A stretch of 64,000 nt of DNA. It comes from Fictibacillus marinisediminis. GTDB lineage: Bacteria > Bacillota > Bacilli > Bacillales > Fictibacillaceae. The notes beneath the pieces are model-generated. The model saw only the letters and a program-made list of their open reading frames with translations. It was not told where the DNA came from and did no database searches. This document shows, one piece after another, positions 52,719 through 61,929 of the stretch (position 1 is its first letter; each line of letters starts with the position of its first letter). Position numbers and translations under genes: made by a program. The DNA lies in contig NZ_JAIWJX010000002.1 in assembly GCF_023149135.1 (NCBI RefSeq), positions 3,658,001-3,722,000 of the forward strand, read 5' to 3'.

Positions 52719-53945
52719 CTATTCCATAGCATAGTCCAAAATATTACAAAGTTCATTCACTTGTTCAATGTTTTGAGTGTATGGAAATGCAATTCGCAAC
52801 CACGGTGTATCCTGATCAATAGATAACATCAATATATACACTGATTGCTCTTCTAAATACTTACTCAAGTCTTTAATCGGCCATTTCCAAAAATGCCCCG
52901 ATTTAGGACGCACAGCTATGAATGAAGTCATTTCCGTACCATTATTACTTCCAATTACAGACAAACGCGAGTGCATACGTCGAATAAAGTAATCACGTAA
53001 GCGTATAGAATGTGCACGCCAGTTTTCTAAGCCAACTCTGTCTATAGCTCTTAGACTACTTGCAAGACTGGTAAAAACGCGCACGTTGGTAGTTGTTGCT
53101 GGAAATGAATGACTCCATGCATCATAGGGGATCTCATCCTCCTTCACCGGTCGTGGAGTAATAATGACTCCACATGGCTCTGGTGAAAGAAGCCACTTGT
53201 GAACACTTATTACATAAGCCCAACATTTATCTATATCTACCGAGGAAATGTAGTTACCTGCTGCATGTGCACCGTCTAGTATGATATGTAAAGTTGAATC
53301 ATTTACCTTTTGTAAATGATTCATAATTTCCGTCGTCCGATTAACTAGTCCAGTGGAATAGTTGACCACACTTAGAATGAGTGCCGTCGGTCCACAACTG
53401 CTGTCCACTTCGTCTTGAATCATTTTGATCATTTTTGTTTCCTGATCTATAGGCGATAGATGGTAATCCTTCGCCTCAAAATGTAACTGACAGACATCAG
53501 CATTTATAATGTTTCCTAGCCATCTAGCAAGCGAAAGCACAGAAGGATGCTCAAACGGTGATAAGATGATACGTGATAACCCTTTAATTCTGCACAATGC
53601 TACTTCTAAACCTCTACACATGCTTGGCACAAATTCAATATCACAATGGTCACGATAAGCAGATGAGATAAGAGTGTTGCGAATTCGTTCACGACATTCC
53701 ATAACGAGTGATATCAGAAAACTGCTACATTCATCGCTTCCGGGTACATACTGTGCATATTTACGCATAAGTTTATTGGCACTATTAGCAATTTCCCCTT
53801 GTTGGGGTGCGACTGCAAGTTTCCAAAAGTCTAGTGATTTTTTTTGTTCTTTCACAGGCAACATTTCTGCTGTAATACCACCGAACCACGCTTTAGGAGA
53901 ATAATCGACTTCTCTGTAAGGCGATATTAATTTTTCAGATGTCAT
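52719..53945 (-). CDS. Class V aminotransferase-fold PLP enzyme
   Basis: A 408-residue PLP protein of the cysteine desulfurase/isopenicillin-N-epimerase-like group. The cofactor residues are in LDGAHAAG (Asp) and SVHKWLLSPEPCG (Schiff-base Lys). Its placement between NRPS genes, 12 bases before the next one, makes it a tailoring or precursor enzyme, for example an epimerase, sulfur donor or PLP-dependent lyase. I cannot choose between these. GGAGG lies four bases before the ATG. Confidence 0.8.
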   Translation of the reverse strand: MTSEKLISPYREVDYSPKAWFGGITAEMLPVKEQKKSLDFWKLAVAPQQGEIANSANKLMRKYAQYVPGSDECSSFLISLVMECRERIRNTLISSAYRDHCDIEFVPSMCRGLEVALCRIKGLSRIILSPFEHPSVLSLARWLGNIINADVCQLHFEAKDYHLSPIDQETKMIKMIQDEVDSSCGPTALILSVVNYSTGLVNRTTEIMNHLQKVNDSTLHIILDGAHAAGNYISSVDIDKCWAYVISVHKWLLSPEPCGVIITPRPVKEDEIPYDAWSHSFPATTTNVRVFTSLASSLRAIDRVGLENWRAHSIRLRDYFIRRMHSRLSVIGSNNGTEMTSFIAVRPKSGHFWKWPIKDLSKYLEEQSVYILMLSIDQDTPWLRIAFPYTQNIEQVNELCNILDYAME

Positions 53946-53985
53946 TTTGTCCTCCTTTTTTAGGATGAAAAAATCATTTTCTAAA

Positions 53986-55101
53986 TCATAGTATTAGTTC
54001 TGCAGGCATACCAAAAAATGTACCCACCCTCTGTACTTCTAGGTTGATTTCCTTTTGAACTGGTTCTACGATTTCCGGTAATGCATTTATTCTTACCTCT
54101 ATACGTCGCTGATAATGCTTTATCTCCCATGAACCAACAATATATCCGTTAATTACAATTGCTGGTCTCAATAGTCCTCCACCACGATAAACATCTTTTT
54201 CTGCATTTGGTGACAGAATCAACTCACGATTTTGATAGCCTAAAAGATAGGTATCATATGCTGGTACGAGAAGTACAGACGAATCTATTATTTTGGATTT
54301 GTTAGATAAAAATTGCTCTTCAAGCATATACAAACGGTGTTCACCATTTTTTACTTCAATCATCTCGTTAGATACGCTTTTCCAACCTTGACGTATTGTT
54401 TTCAATGGCAGCCCTGACCAATTCGCCAAGTCTGCTAAAGTTGCAGGCCCATATGCTTCAAGATAGCGTCTTACAAGTGTATGTAATGCTTCTTCTTTGG
54501 ATAAATGTTGAGGTTTGATTTTTAGCCAGTTCTCTACTAGCACGTACGTTGGTTCACTCTTGCGATCTGGTCCGAAGCATATCAAACCATTGAGGGCAGC
54601 ACGTCTCAAAAGATGATACGGTGCTTGCCCCTCAAGCTTGATACCTTGCGTCATGAGATAATCTTTTACTTCGTCACGTGTTAATGACTCACTTTGTGAA
54701 AATAGCAAGTATAGTTTGTCGATGCATTTTTCATATAATTTCTCATCTATTCCTAATTGTTCATACCGACGTTTGCTTTTCTGAATAAATACTTCTCCAT
54801 GTAGACCAATGAGCCAGTGAAAATCCTCTGCTGCAAGAAAATGTAGTGTTCCACGCATGCACCATGTACGAACAATAGTTCTCTCATCAATCAATATCTG
54901 TTTTAAATCCTTTGAGGTTAGATTGTTCATGCGCACATGAAGAGCGAGTGCTGCGTCAGATGGATATTGTGCTTGAACACCACAATTCGTTTGTAAAATT
55001 TTTTCAATACTTATGTTTTGTGTCTCAGTATCAACTGATAGTTGTTGAGCACATAATCTTAGATTCCGTATTTCCTGTACTGAAAGCTCAATTGTCTGCA
55101 A
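53986..55101 (-). CDS. Winged-helix protein of the AlkZ/YcaQ DNA glycosylase family
   Basis: A 371-residue member of the HTH_42 family. Near the N-terminus it has GVQAQYPSDAALALHVR, with Gln43-Ala-Gln45 at the position of the QxQ active-site motif of AlkZ-type DNA glycosylases. RTIVRTWCMRGTLHFLAAED and the C-terminal GGLLRPAIVINGYIVGSW are further family stretches. AlkZ of the azinomycin cluster removes alkylated or crosslinked bases and protects the producer; E. coli YcaQ does a related job. Lying inside an NRPS operon, it may be a self-resistance enzyme, though the family also occurs outside such clusters. The start is TTG with AAAGGA upstream. Confidence 0.8.
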   Translation of the reverse strand: MQTIELSVQEIRNLRLCAQQLSVDTETQNISIEKILQTNCGVQAQYPSDAALALHVRMNNLTSKDLKQILIDERTIVRTWCMRGTLHFLAAEDFHWLIGLHGEVFIQKSKRRYEQLGIDEKLYEKCIDKLYLLFSQSESLTRDEVKDYLMTQGIKLEGQAPYHLLRRAALNGLICFGPDRKSEPTYVLVENWLKIKPQHLSKEEALHTLVRRYLEAYGPATLADLANWSGLPLKTIRQGWKSVSNEMIEVKNGEHRLYMLEEQFLSNKSKIIDSSVLLVPAYDTYLLGYQNRELILSPNAEKDVYRGGGLLRPAIVINGYIVGSWEIKHYQRRIEVRINALPEIVEPVQKEINLEVQRVGTFFGMPAELIL

Positions 55102-55164
55102 GATAAATATTCCTTTCGTATGTCCCTATTTAGTATTTCAAAAACTTTTTTAACAAAATACGAA

Positions 55165-58100
55165 CTAAACTCTCTCTTTTCTCAGATCTTCAACAACAGA
55201 GTTAAGTTCACTAATTCCTATTTGAGAAAACATTTCAGTAAGAACGTTAATTGTTTCGCTATCGTCCCCTTGGTTTATATAAGAACAAATTTTTTCAACG
55301 GTTGGATTATTAAACAGCGTTGATAAAGGCATACTTATGCCGAGCATCTCCTCGATTCGATTATTCAATCGAGTTGCACTTATTGAATCGCCACCCAAAT
55401 CGAAAAAATTGTCCAACACGCCGACTCGTTCTAGATTGAGCACATCGCCCATTAACGAAGCAACAATAGCCTCTAATTCCGTTCGTGGAGTAACATATTC
55501 GATTAAAAAGTCACCAGTAGTATATTCTTTCGCCATCTTAGTTAATTGTAACCGATCAATTTTACCATTCTCGCTGAGTGGTAGTTTTTCAAGAATCTCA
55601 ATGTGTGACGGGATCATATAATTTGGTAATTTCTTTTCGAAAACTTCTTTAATTAAACTTGGGTCAAGTAAGTGCTTGTCTTCAGGTCTTGCCTCTACAA
55701 ATGCTACAATCCATTTATGTTCAGTTTCTCCTTCGACAACAACAGCTACAGCTGAACGGACTCCTTCCTGCATTTTAAGGCTTGCCTCTATCTCGCCTAA
55801 CTCAATTCGATGCCCGTTTATTTGTACTTGAAAATCATTACGACCAAGAATCTCAATATTTCCATCAGGCAGATACCGGCCCATATCACCTGTAGCATAC
55901 ATTCGTTGGCCAGTTTTTGGATGTTTGATAAAGCGTTGATTAGTCAAAGCCTCATTACGCCAAAATCCCTTAGCAAGACCTATTTCACTACCATCATACA
56001 TCTCACCTGGAACCCATACCGGCTGATCTGAAAGATGCTTATCCAATATGAAATATTTATGATTTGTTGTTGGACATCCATAAGGAATACTAACCCAGTT
56101 CGGATCGACATCCTCAATTGGGTAACTAATAGACCATACGATGGTTTCAGTCGGACCTCCTGCGCTTAGAATATTCACTTCAGGAGCGATATTACGTAAA
56201 CGATTAGGCATTGTAATAGGGATAAAATCTCCTGACAGAATAACCTCTCGAAGACTTTTCAGTTGAAGCTCATGCTTACCTTCAACATATGATAACAAAA
56301 TGTCCATGAATGCCGGAACCGAATTCCAAAACGATACATCATGTGCACGGATCATTTCCACCCAATGCGCTGGTTCTGGGTTCGGTGTAGGGTCAGGTAC
56401 AACGTTACCTATGCCACATCCTATTGCAAACACGTCAAAGACAGAAGCATCATGTTGTAGAGATGAAATTGCGAATGCCCGATCTCCTTGACTGAGGTTA
56501 CATCGTTGCTTAATATCAAACAGCATATTAACCACACCGCGATGTGCAACCATTGTGCCCTTAGGCTTTCCAGTAGATCCTGATGTGTAGATAACATATG
56601 CCAGATCATCAGATGTTTGAATACTCTCTAAAGGACTAGAATCAACTTCATCAAAATCGCAGTCCACACAGAATCGTTGCAATCCTTCTGGCCACTGTAG
56701 TCGCTGATTTACTTCTGACTGGGTAAGTATTATTGACACTTCCCCTTCCTTCAGCATGAAATCTAGTCGCTCTTGCGGCATACTCGGATCGATAGGCAGA
56801 TAAGCTGAACCAGCAACGAGTACTCCGTAAACTGCAGCATACTGCTCCCACCCTTTGTCCATTACTATTGCTACCAACTCATTTGGCTGAGCACCGTTCT
56901 CTCGAATCTTTCGACCAATCTGATTTGCACGACAACTTAGCTCAGAATATGTAAGTGTGCTAGAACTTGAAATCACGGCCATTTTGTTTGGCTCATTTTG
57001 TGCAACTTGCATCATCATTTCATGAAGCATAAGGTCGGGTACGTCCCCATCTGTTGCGTTGATTACATCATGTTGTTCGATCTGCCATTGAGGTAGCATC
57101 TCGAAGCTTTCTTTACCCCAGTTCTCATCATGCTCAAGTTGACGTAAAATGTTGCAATAAACCTCGAACATATCATCAAGCATACCTTCTGGAAAGTGAG
57201 CATCTAAAGAATCCCAATTGAATCGAAGCTCGCCTTCAAATTCAGATATTTGAAAGTCCAATAGTACTTGTGGCGTCTGAGTGATAGCATGTACTTCACG
57301 GCCAAAGCTTGTCATTTCATGTCGTGTCGGGTTCCCCAATAAGCTTGTAACGACAATCGGCGCTAATGCACCTACACCCTTCTGTAAACGCATTAACTCA
57401 CGCAAAACGCGGACACCACTAAATTGACGATGTTCTAAATCTCTAATTACTTGTCTTTGTATCGACTTAGCACGGTCAGTAAAATTGCCATCACTTTTTT
57501 CGATAGATACTAACAGATTATTTGTAAAGTCTCCAAGTACATTATTGATCTGAGGATGGACTGGTTTTCTGTCATATATAGGGAAATTGATGGTGAAGGC
57601 GTCATTCCCGCTCCATTTCCTTATTACTTCAGCAAAGGCAGAAACCATTATTATCGATGGCGTTACTCCGCGACGTCGCCCTTGAGCCTTAATTTCAGAC
57701 CACTCTTTCTCTTTAACTACATATTCACGTGAATTGAACTTGATCTCAGTATTTGGATCAATTGCTGATATTTGCGGGAGAGAAGCAGCTGGTGGCAGAT
57801 TAGGTAGGCGTTCCATCCAGTATTGTTTTGCCAACTGATACTCTTCTGTATCTTCAAGTTCTGACTCAACTTTGGTTATATAGTCTCTAAAAGTAACCTC
57901 TAGTGCAGGAAATACGTGATCAGGGTTATTGTAAACCTCTATCAAATCTGGCAGAATAATTTGAAAGTAACTCCAGGCATCCATAATCAGTAAATCAATG
58001 CTGGTGAACAATCGATAATAATTATCTTTTAGTTTAGCTACAACTACCTCTAATAACGGCCATTTGTCAGCAGGCAAAACTTGATGAGACATACGTTCCC

Positions 58101-58440
58101 GGATTTCGCTTAAAATTTCTTCTACTTTATCATCTGATTCCTCTCTTAGATCAACAACTTGTACCTCAAAAGGCGGAACCTCTCGAAGAACCTGCTGTGT
58201 TTCATCATGTGAGTGAAATACCGCTCTTAACATGTCATGTCTTTCGATGAGTTTTAACCATGCATTCTTGTATGCTTCAAGATTTAAATCATTCGATTCG
58301 TGCTCACAGTACGCATGACAACCAACATCACCAAACTCCACCGCATTGCCGCGCCCTATTAGTAAAGCTTGCTGCATATCACTAAGTCGAAATGGCTCGT
58401 ATCGATTTTCTTCATCGTGCTTTAATATTTCAGTATTCAT
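55165..58440 (-). CDS. NRPS module: heterocyclization-adenylation-carrier (Cy-A-PCP)
   Basis: A 1091-residue single module. The first domain (~1-440) has D149-LLIM-D154-AW-S157, the DxxxxDxxS signature of heterocyclization domains, so it should condense and cyclise a Cys, Ser or Thr to an azoline ring. The adenylation domain (~480-970) has IYTSGSTGKPKG, QHDASVFDVF, SAGGPTETIVW, YATGD and ENGKIDRLQL. Pocket residues by eye (D-A-F-A-I-S-A-V-W-K) are not a code I know. The carrier domain at ~1000-1060 has DLGGDSISA with the attachment Ser. No oxidase or methyltransferase insert is seen, so the ring should remain a thiazoline or oxazoline. AGGAG precedes the start. Confidence 0.9.
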   Translation of the reverse strand: MNTEILKHDEENRYEPFRLSDMQQALLIGRGNAVEFGDVGCHAYCEHESNDLNLEAYKNAWLKLIERHDMLRAVFHSHDETQQVLREVPPFEVQVVDLREESDDKVEEILSEIRERMSHQVLPADKWPLLEVVVAKLKDNYYRLFTSIDLLIMDAWSYFQIILPDLIEVYNNPDHVFPALEVTFRDYITKVESELEDTEEYQLAKQYWMERLPNLPPAASLPQISAIDPNTEIKFNSREYVVKEKEWSEIKAQGRRRGVTPSIIMVSAFAEVIRKWSGNDAFTINFPIYDRKPVHPQINNVLGDFTNNLLVSIEKSDGNFTDRAKSIQRQVIRDLEHRQFSGVRVLRELMRLQKGVGALAPIVVTSLLGNPTRHEMTSFGREVHAITQTPQVLLDFQISEFEGELRFNWDSLDAHFPEGMLDDMFEVYCNILRQLEHDENWGKESFEMLPQWQIEQHDVINATDGDVPDLMLHEMMMQVAQNEPNKMAVISSSSTLTYSELSCRANQIGRKIRENGAQPNELVAIVMDKGWEQYAAVYGVLVAGSAYLPIDPSMPQERLDFMLKEGEVSIILTQSEVNQRLQWPEGLQRFCVDCDFDEVDSSPLESIQTSDDLAYVIYTSGSTGKPKGTMVAHRGVVNMLFDIKQRCNLSQGDRAFAISSLQHDASVFDVFAIGCGIGNVVPDPTPNPEPAHWVEMIRAHDVSFWNSVPAFMDILLSYVEGKHELQLKSLREVILSGDFIPITMPNRLRNIAPEVNILSAGGPTETIVWSISYPIEDVDPNWVSIPYGCPTTNHKYFILDKHLSDQPVWVPGEMYDGSEIGLAKGFWRNEALTNQRFIKHPKTGQRMYATGDMGRYLPDGNIEILGRNDFQVQINGHRIELGEIEASLKMQEGVRSAVAVVVEGETEHKWIVAFVEARPEDKHLLDPSLIKEVFEKKLPNYMIPSHIEILEKLPLSENGKIDRLQLTKMAKEYTTGDFLIEYVTPRTELEAIVASLMGDVLNLERVGVLDNFFDLGGDSISATRLNNRIEEMLGISMPLSTLFNNPTVEKICSYINQGDDSETINVLTEMFSQIGISELNSVVEDLRKERV

Positions 58441-58515
58441 GAGCGTTTATCTCCTTTTTAATTTCAGGACTTTTAGATTTAAATTGGACAACTGTTTACT
58501 GACTAAGTTAGTGAA

Positions 58516-59088
58516 TCAGAGAATAGTTTCTTTCTTCATTTGTGCTATATTTAGTGCCAACTCTGATAGTACGCTTGTCCCCAGCATAAGTTCAAAATCC
58601 ATGTATACTCCTAGATCGCGTTCAATCGCATAGTGCATTTGGGCTAGAAGGAGTGAGTGTCCTCCTAATGCGTAAAAATCATCTTCAACACTTATTCTTC
58701 CCACTGGTAGAAACTCTCCCCATAGCCTCACGAGGTACTCCTCAATAGAATTGCTTGCCTTAACGTAGACAGATTTCTGTTTGAACAATTTGTCATAAAT
58801 ATCTAACAATTCACTTGGGGTGTTATTTTTATCAATCGAATCGACTATAATTAACTCCTCAGGAATTGGTACACTCGGTGATGTCTCACGCAGTTTACGT
58901 CGTAACAAGGAAAAGGCCATGGTATCACTTGCAGGAACAAGTAAAGCGATCAATCGTTCACTTGAACCTTTCCCAACCTGAAACACTTTGACTTCATTCA
59001 CATCATCTAAAGCTTCAAATGAAGATACTATATGTTGGTACTGCAATGCTTCTTCCTTTTCTATAATCTCTTCGATCTCGTCGTTCAT
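58516..59088 (-). CDS. Free-standing carrier protein with vestigial adenylation tail
   Basis: A 190-residue protein. Its last ~80 residues are a carrier domain (DDFYALGGHSLLLAQM, attachment Ser in GGHS). The first ~100 residues look like the small C-terminal subdomain of an adenylation domain, but the A10 lysine motif is lost (DSIDKNNTPSEL), so it cannot adenylate. It could carry the substrate of the carrier-less adenylation protein or the aryl group activated by the PaaK-like ligase. The second ATG is preferred (GGAG six bases upstream). Confidence 0.78.
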   Translation of the reverse strand: MNDEIEEIIEKEEALQYQHIVSSFEALDDVNEVKVFQVGKGSSERLIALLVPASDTMAFSLLRRKLRETSPSVPIPEELIIVDSIDKNNTPSELLDIYDKLFKQKSVYVKASNSIEEYLVRLWGEFLPVGRISVEDDFYALGGHSLLLAQMHYAIERDLGVYMDFELMLGTSVLSELALNIAQMKKETIL

Positions 59089-59157
59089 GTTATTCTCCAT
59101 AGTCTCTTTTATTTTTTATGATTATGTTTAGTCCGCCCTGATTGTTTGTCTAGTCTA

Positions 59158-59874
59158 TTAAGCATTAATAATTGGCATTAGGGTGTTCGCTGATTTCTGT
59201 ACTGAGAAGTGATCTCCATCTATAAGATACTCTGTTACGTCACTATAACCTCGCCAGCCCAGTAGTTCATCAAAAGGCATGCCCTGATCATCACTCCATG
59301 CAAATGTTGTGATTGGACAGGATATTTTACGCACCGGAGGTTGATAGCTATCACACATTGCGAGATCTTTACGAAGAAGCTGGATAGCGTGTGGCATTAG
59401 TATCGATAATAGTTTAGGGTCACTCAACTCTGAAGTATTACTAAGCAAGTTGCTCGCTAATTCATCATCCGACAAATCCAAATGTACGGGTCCTCGATGG
59501 CTCGAATGAGGTGCTCGTGATGCAGAAACGTAAAAGTGATCAGGCATACGAACGTTTCGTTCCATAATCTTTAAAATGAGATCATATGCTATTAACGCTC
59601 CCATGCAATGCCCAAATATGACATATGGTCGATCAAGATATGGGAGAAGTTCGTTAAGCAAATCGTTTGATAGACTTTCTATTTCACTGTATTGTAAATC
59701 AGCAGATCTATTCTCTCGTCCAGGAAGTTGCACTGGACATATCTCAAATTTTTCAGATGCTGTTGGCCAGAGACGATATGCCGAGGCGCCAATCCCGGCA
59801 AATGGTAAACAAAATAATCTTGCTTTCGCATCGGGATTGAGTTCTCGAAGTAACCACCTTGATGATTGTGTCAT
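59158..59874 (-). CDS. Type II thioesterase with Cys nucleophile
   Basis: A 238-residue alpha/beta hydrolase of the NRPS editing type (LFCLPFAGIGASAYRLWP, PVQLPGREN, then DGDHFS with the catalytic His). The nucleophile elbow reads FGHCMG, so Cys90 replaces the usual Ser. Such Cys thioesterases exist and often favour slow acyl release or unusual ring closure. Its start overlaps the stop of the preceding C-PCP gene by four bases (ATGA), so the two are translationally coupled. Confidence 0.88.
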   Translation of the reverse strand: MTQSSRWLLRELNPDAKARLFCLPFAGIGASAYRLWPTASEKFEICPVQLPGRENRSADLQYSEIESLSNDLLNELLPYLDRPYVIFGHCMGALIAYDLILKIMERNVRMPDHFYVSASRAPHSSHRGPVHLDLSDDELASNLLSNTSELSDPKLLSILMPHAIQLLRKDLAMCDSYQPPVRKISCPITTFAWSDDQGMPFDELLGWRGYSDVTEYLIDGDHFSVQKSANTLMPIINA

Positions 59875-61820
59875 AATTTCACGTCCACCAATTCTTGTGA
59901 TTCGCTATTATCTTCGATACTATGAGACTTTTCTTGCTGCTCAATCAGCTCTAAAACTTCAGCTTCGGTCAATTGTTCGATACGATCTAGCAGAGATAGT
60001 GCATGATCTTGATTTAGTGTGTTATTTGTCAATTGATCAATTACATTGGCAAGAGAATAAACGGTTGTATTTTCTAGAAAATTCTGTAATGTCAAATCAA
60101 TACCAAATTGTTCACGAAATTGCATTACCATCTGTGCAGCCATAACAGAGTGGCCACCAACAGCAAAGAAGTCGTCCGTTCTTTCTATTTGATTGATACC
60201 GAGTTCATTTGACCATGCTTTGGCAATCGTAAGTTCAGTAGTAGACATTTCTGATTTGGAAGAAGCACTCGTTAGTAATTCTGATTGACTTATAATTGCA
60301 CTTTCGCTTACCGTTTTACTTTCTCTAATTGGCTGTTTATACATCGTCGGGCAAAGAGCAGATAAGCGTAATTCAGGTTGCTGAGCTATGGCTTCGACAA
60401 TCTGCACATAATCATGAGATAAAGCTTCTGCAGTTTCCCTTCGAAAGAGATCAGTACAATAGTCAAATCTCCCAAAGAGACCATCAGGTTGTTCGTCAAT
60501 AGCTAGTTCAAAGTCGAATTTCACGGTTGGTGTTGAGACCCCATCCCAGCTTATATCAAGATCAGAAGTCAATTTAATATCATTATCTAGTAGAGGGGTG
60601 CTACCATAAATAAACATGGTTTGGCACAATGGCGGTCGTCTATGATCACGTTCTGGTGCAAGCTCTTGAATTAATTTACCAAACGGGAGATCCTGATGTG
60701 CAATAGCTTCTAGTGTCACGTGACGTACTCGTTCCACCAACTCAATAAATGTCGGATCTCCAGACATTTTCGTACGAATCACGATGATATTTACGAAAGA
60801 ACCAATGAGAGATTCTACCTCTGATTTGGTTCGCCCGGTAATTCCAGTACCTAGAACACATTCATTTTGACCTGTACGACTTACAAGTAATAATTGATAG
60901 GCCGCTAGCAATATAGTAAATGGTGTGACACCACAACGCTTGCTGATCTTTGATATATTATCTGCTGTTTGTTTCGAAATAGAAAATAGACAGGTGTCAC
61001 CTCTCATACTCTGAATAGCTGGTCGCGTAAAATCTGTTTCTACTCTCAAAGGCTCACAGCCATCTAGTTGCTCTTTCCAATAATTCAAGATCCGTTCATA
61101 CGTCTCACCACTAAGATTTTCTCTTTGCCAGATAGCAAAATCACCAAATTGAATAGGAAGTTCGTCAAGATCAATTTTCTCATCACGATAGAAAGAGCCA
61201 TATAGAGATATTAACTCGCGAATTATTATACTTAGCGACCATCCATCTGCTATTGCATGGCTACCAACCCAAAGTAAAACATGGTCGAGTCCAGCCTCAT
61301 CAAGCTGTAAAAGATGTACGCGATAAAGCGGCCCGTCAGCAAGATTCAATGTAGTTTGCATGAATTTTTTTGCAAACTCCATAGCTGAGTTTTGAGGATC
61401 CTTCTCTTTACTCAAGTCCGTTACAGGTAGTTCCATGGAACGCACCGGTGCTATGACCTGAACTACCTTCCCTTCACGCAGCTGTAGGGTTGTTCTCAAC
61501 GATTCATGTCGCTTTTCAATCTCGTTCAGAGATGCAGTTAGTGCCGTCACACTAAGCGGCCCTTTTAAATTGAAACGAAATGGGACATTGTAAGTTGGTA
61601 AATCAGGAGAGAGCTGTTCCAAATACCACATTTGTTCTTGCCAAAACGATGCTATTGGCTCTGTATACGCTACACGTTGATGAGTTAATTTCTCTTTAGA
61701 TAAATTTGCATGACTAGTTGCTTTACCAGTTCGTAAACGAGCAAGAACTTGTGATCGTTCCTGAGAGGAGAGTTGACCGAGTGTTTTAATGAAATTATCA
61801 ATATTTGATAAATTGTCCAC
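59871..61820 (-). CDS. NRPS protein: condensation domain plus carrier (C-PCP)
   Basis: A 649-residue protein. The condensation domain (~50-480) has SHAIADGWS where HHxxxDG is expected: the first His is Ser, but the catalytic second His, Asp and Gly are present. Other core motifs (GSFVNIIVIR, HQDLPFGKLIQEL) are normal. A linker leads to a carrier domain (~525-605) with AVGGHSVMAAQM. It lacks its own adenylation domain, so its carrier is loaded in trans or receives a chain. GTG at 61820 is preferred since GAAGG lies seven bases before it; the ATG six codons earlier has no ribosome binding site. Confidence 0.87.
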   Translation of the reverse strand: MDNLSNIDNFIKTLGQLSSQERSQVLARLRTGKATSHANLSKEKLTHQRVAYTEPIASFWQEQMWYLEQLSPDLPTYNVPFRFNLKGPLSVTALTASLNEIEKRHESLRTTLQLREGKVVQVIAPVRSMELPVTDLSKEKDPQNSAMEFAKKFMQTTLNLADGPLYRVHLLQLDEAGLDHVLLWVGSHAIADGWSLSIIIRELISLYGSFYRDEKIDLDELPIQFGDFAIWQRENLSGETYERILNYWKEQLDGCEPLRVETDFTRPAIQSMRGDTCLFSISKQTADNISKISKRCGVTPFTILLAAYQLLLVSRTGQNECVLGTGITGRTKSEVESLIGSFVNIIVIRTKMSGDPTFIELVERVRHVTLEAIAHQDLPFGKLIQELAPERDHRRPPLCQTMFIYGSTPLLDNDIKLTSDLDISWDGVSTPTVKFDFELAIDEQPDGLFGRFDYCTDLFRRETAEALSHDYVQIVEAIAQQPELRLSALCPTMYKQPIRESKTVSESAIISQSELLTSASSKSEMSTTELTIAKAWSNELGINQIERTDDFFAVGGHSVMAAQMVMQFREQFGIDLTLQNFLENTTVYSLANVIDQLTNNTLNQDHALSLLDRIEQLTEAEVLELIEQQEKSHSIEDNSESQELVDVKL

Positions 61821-61929
61821 GTAGATACCTTCTTCCATTAATTTACTGATTTCAACTTTTTATTTTATAAAAGGATTGGCTTGAGACATAAAAGCAAACA
61901 ATCTTAAATTCAACTTATCTTCATGCCTA

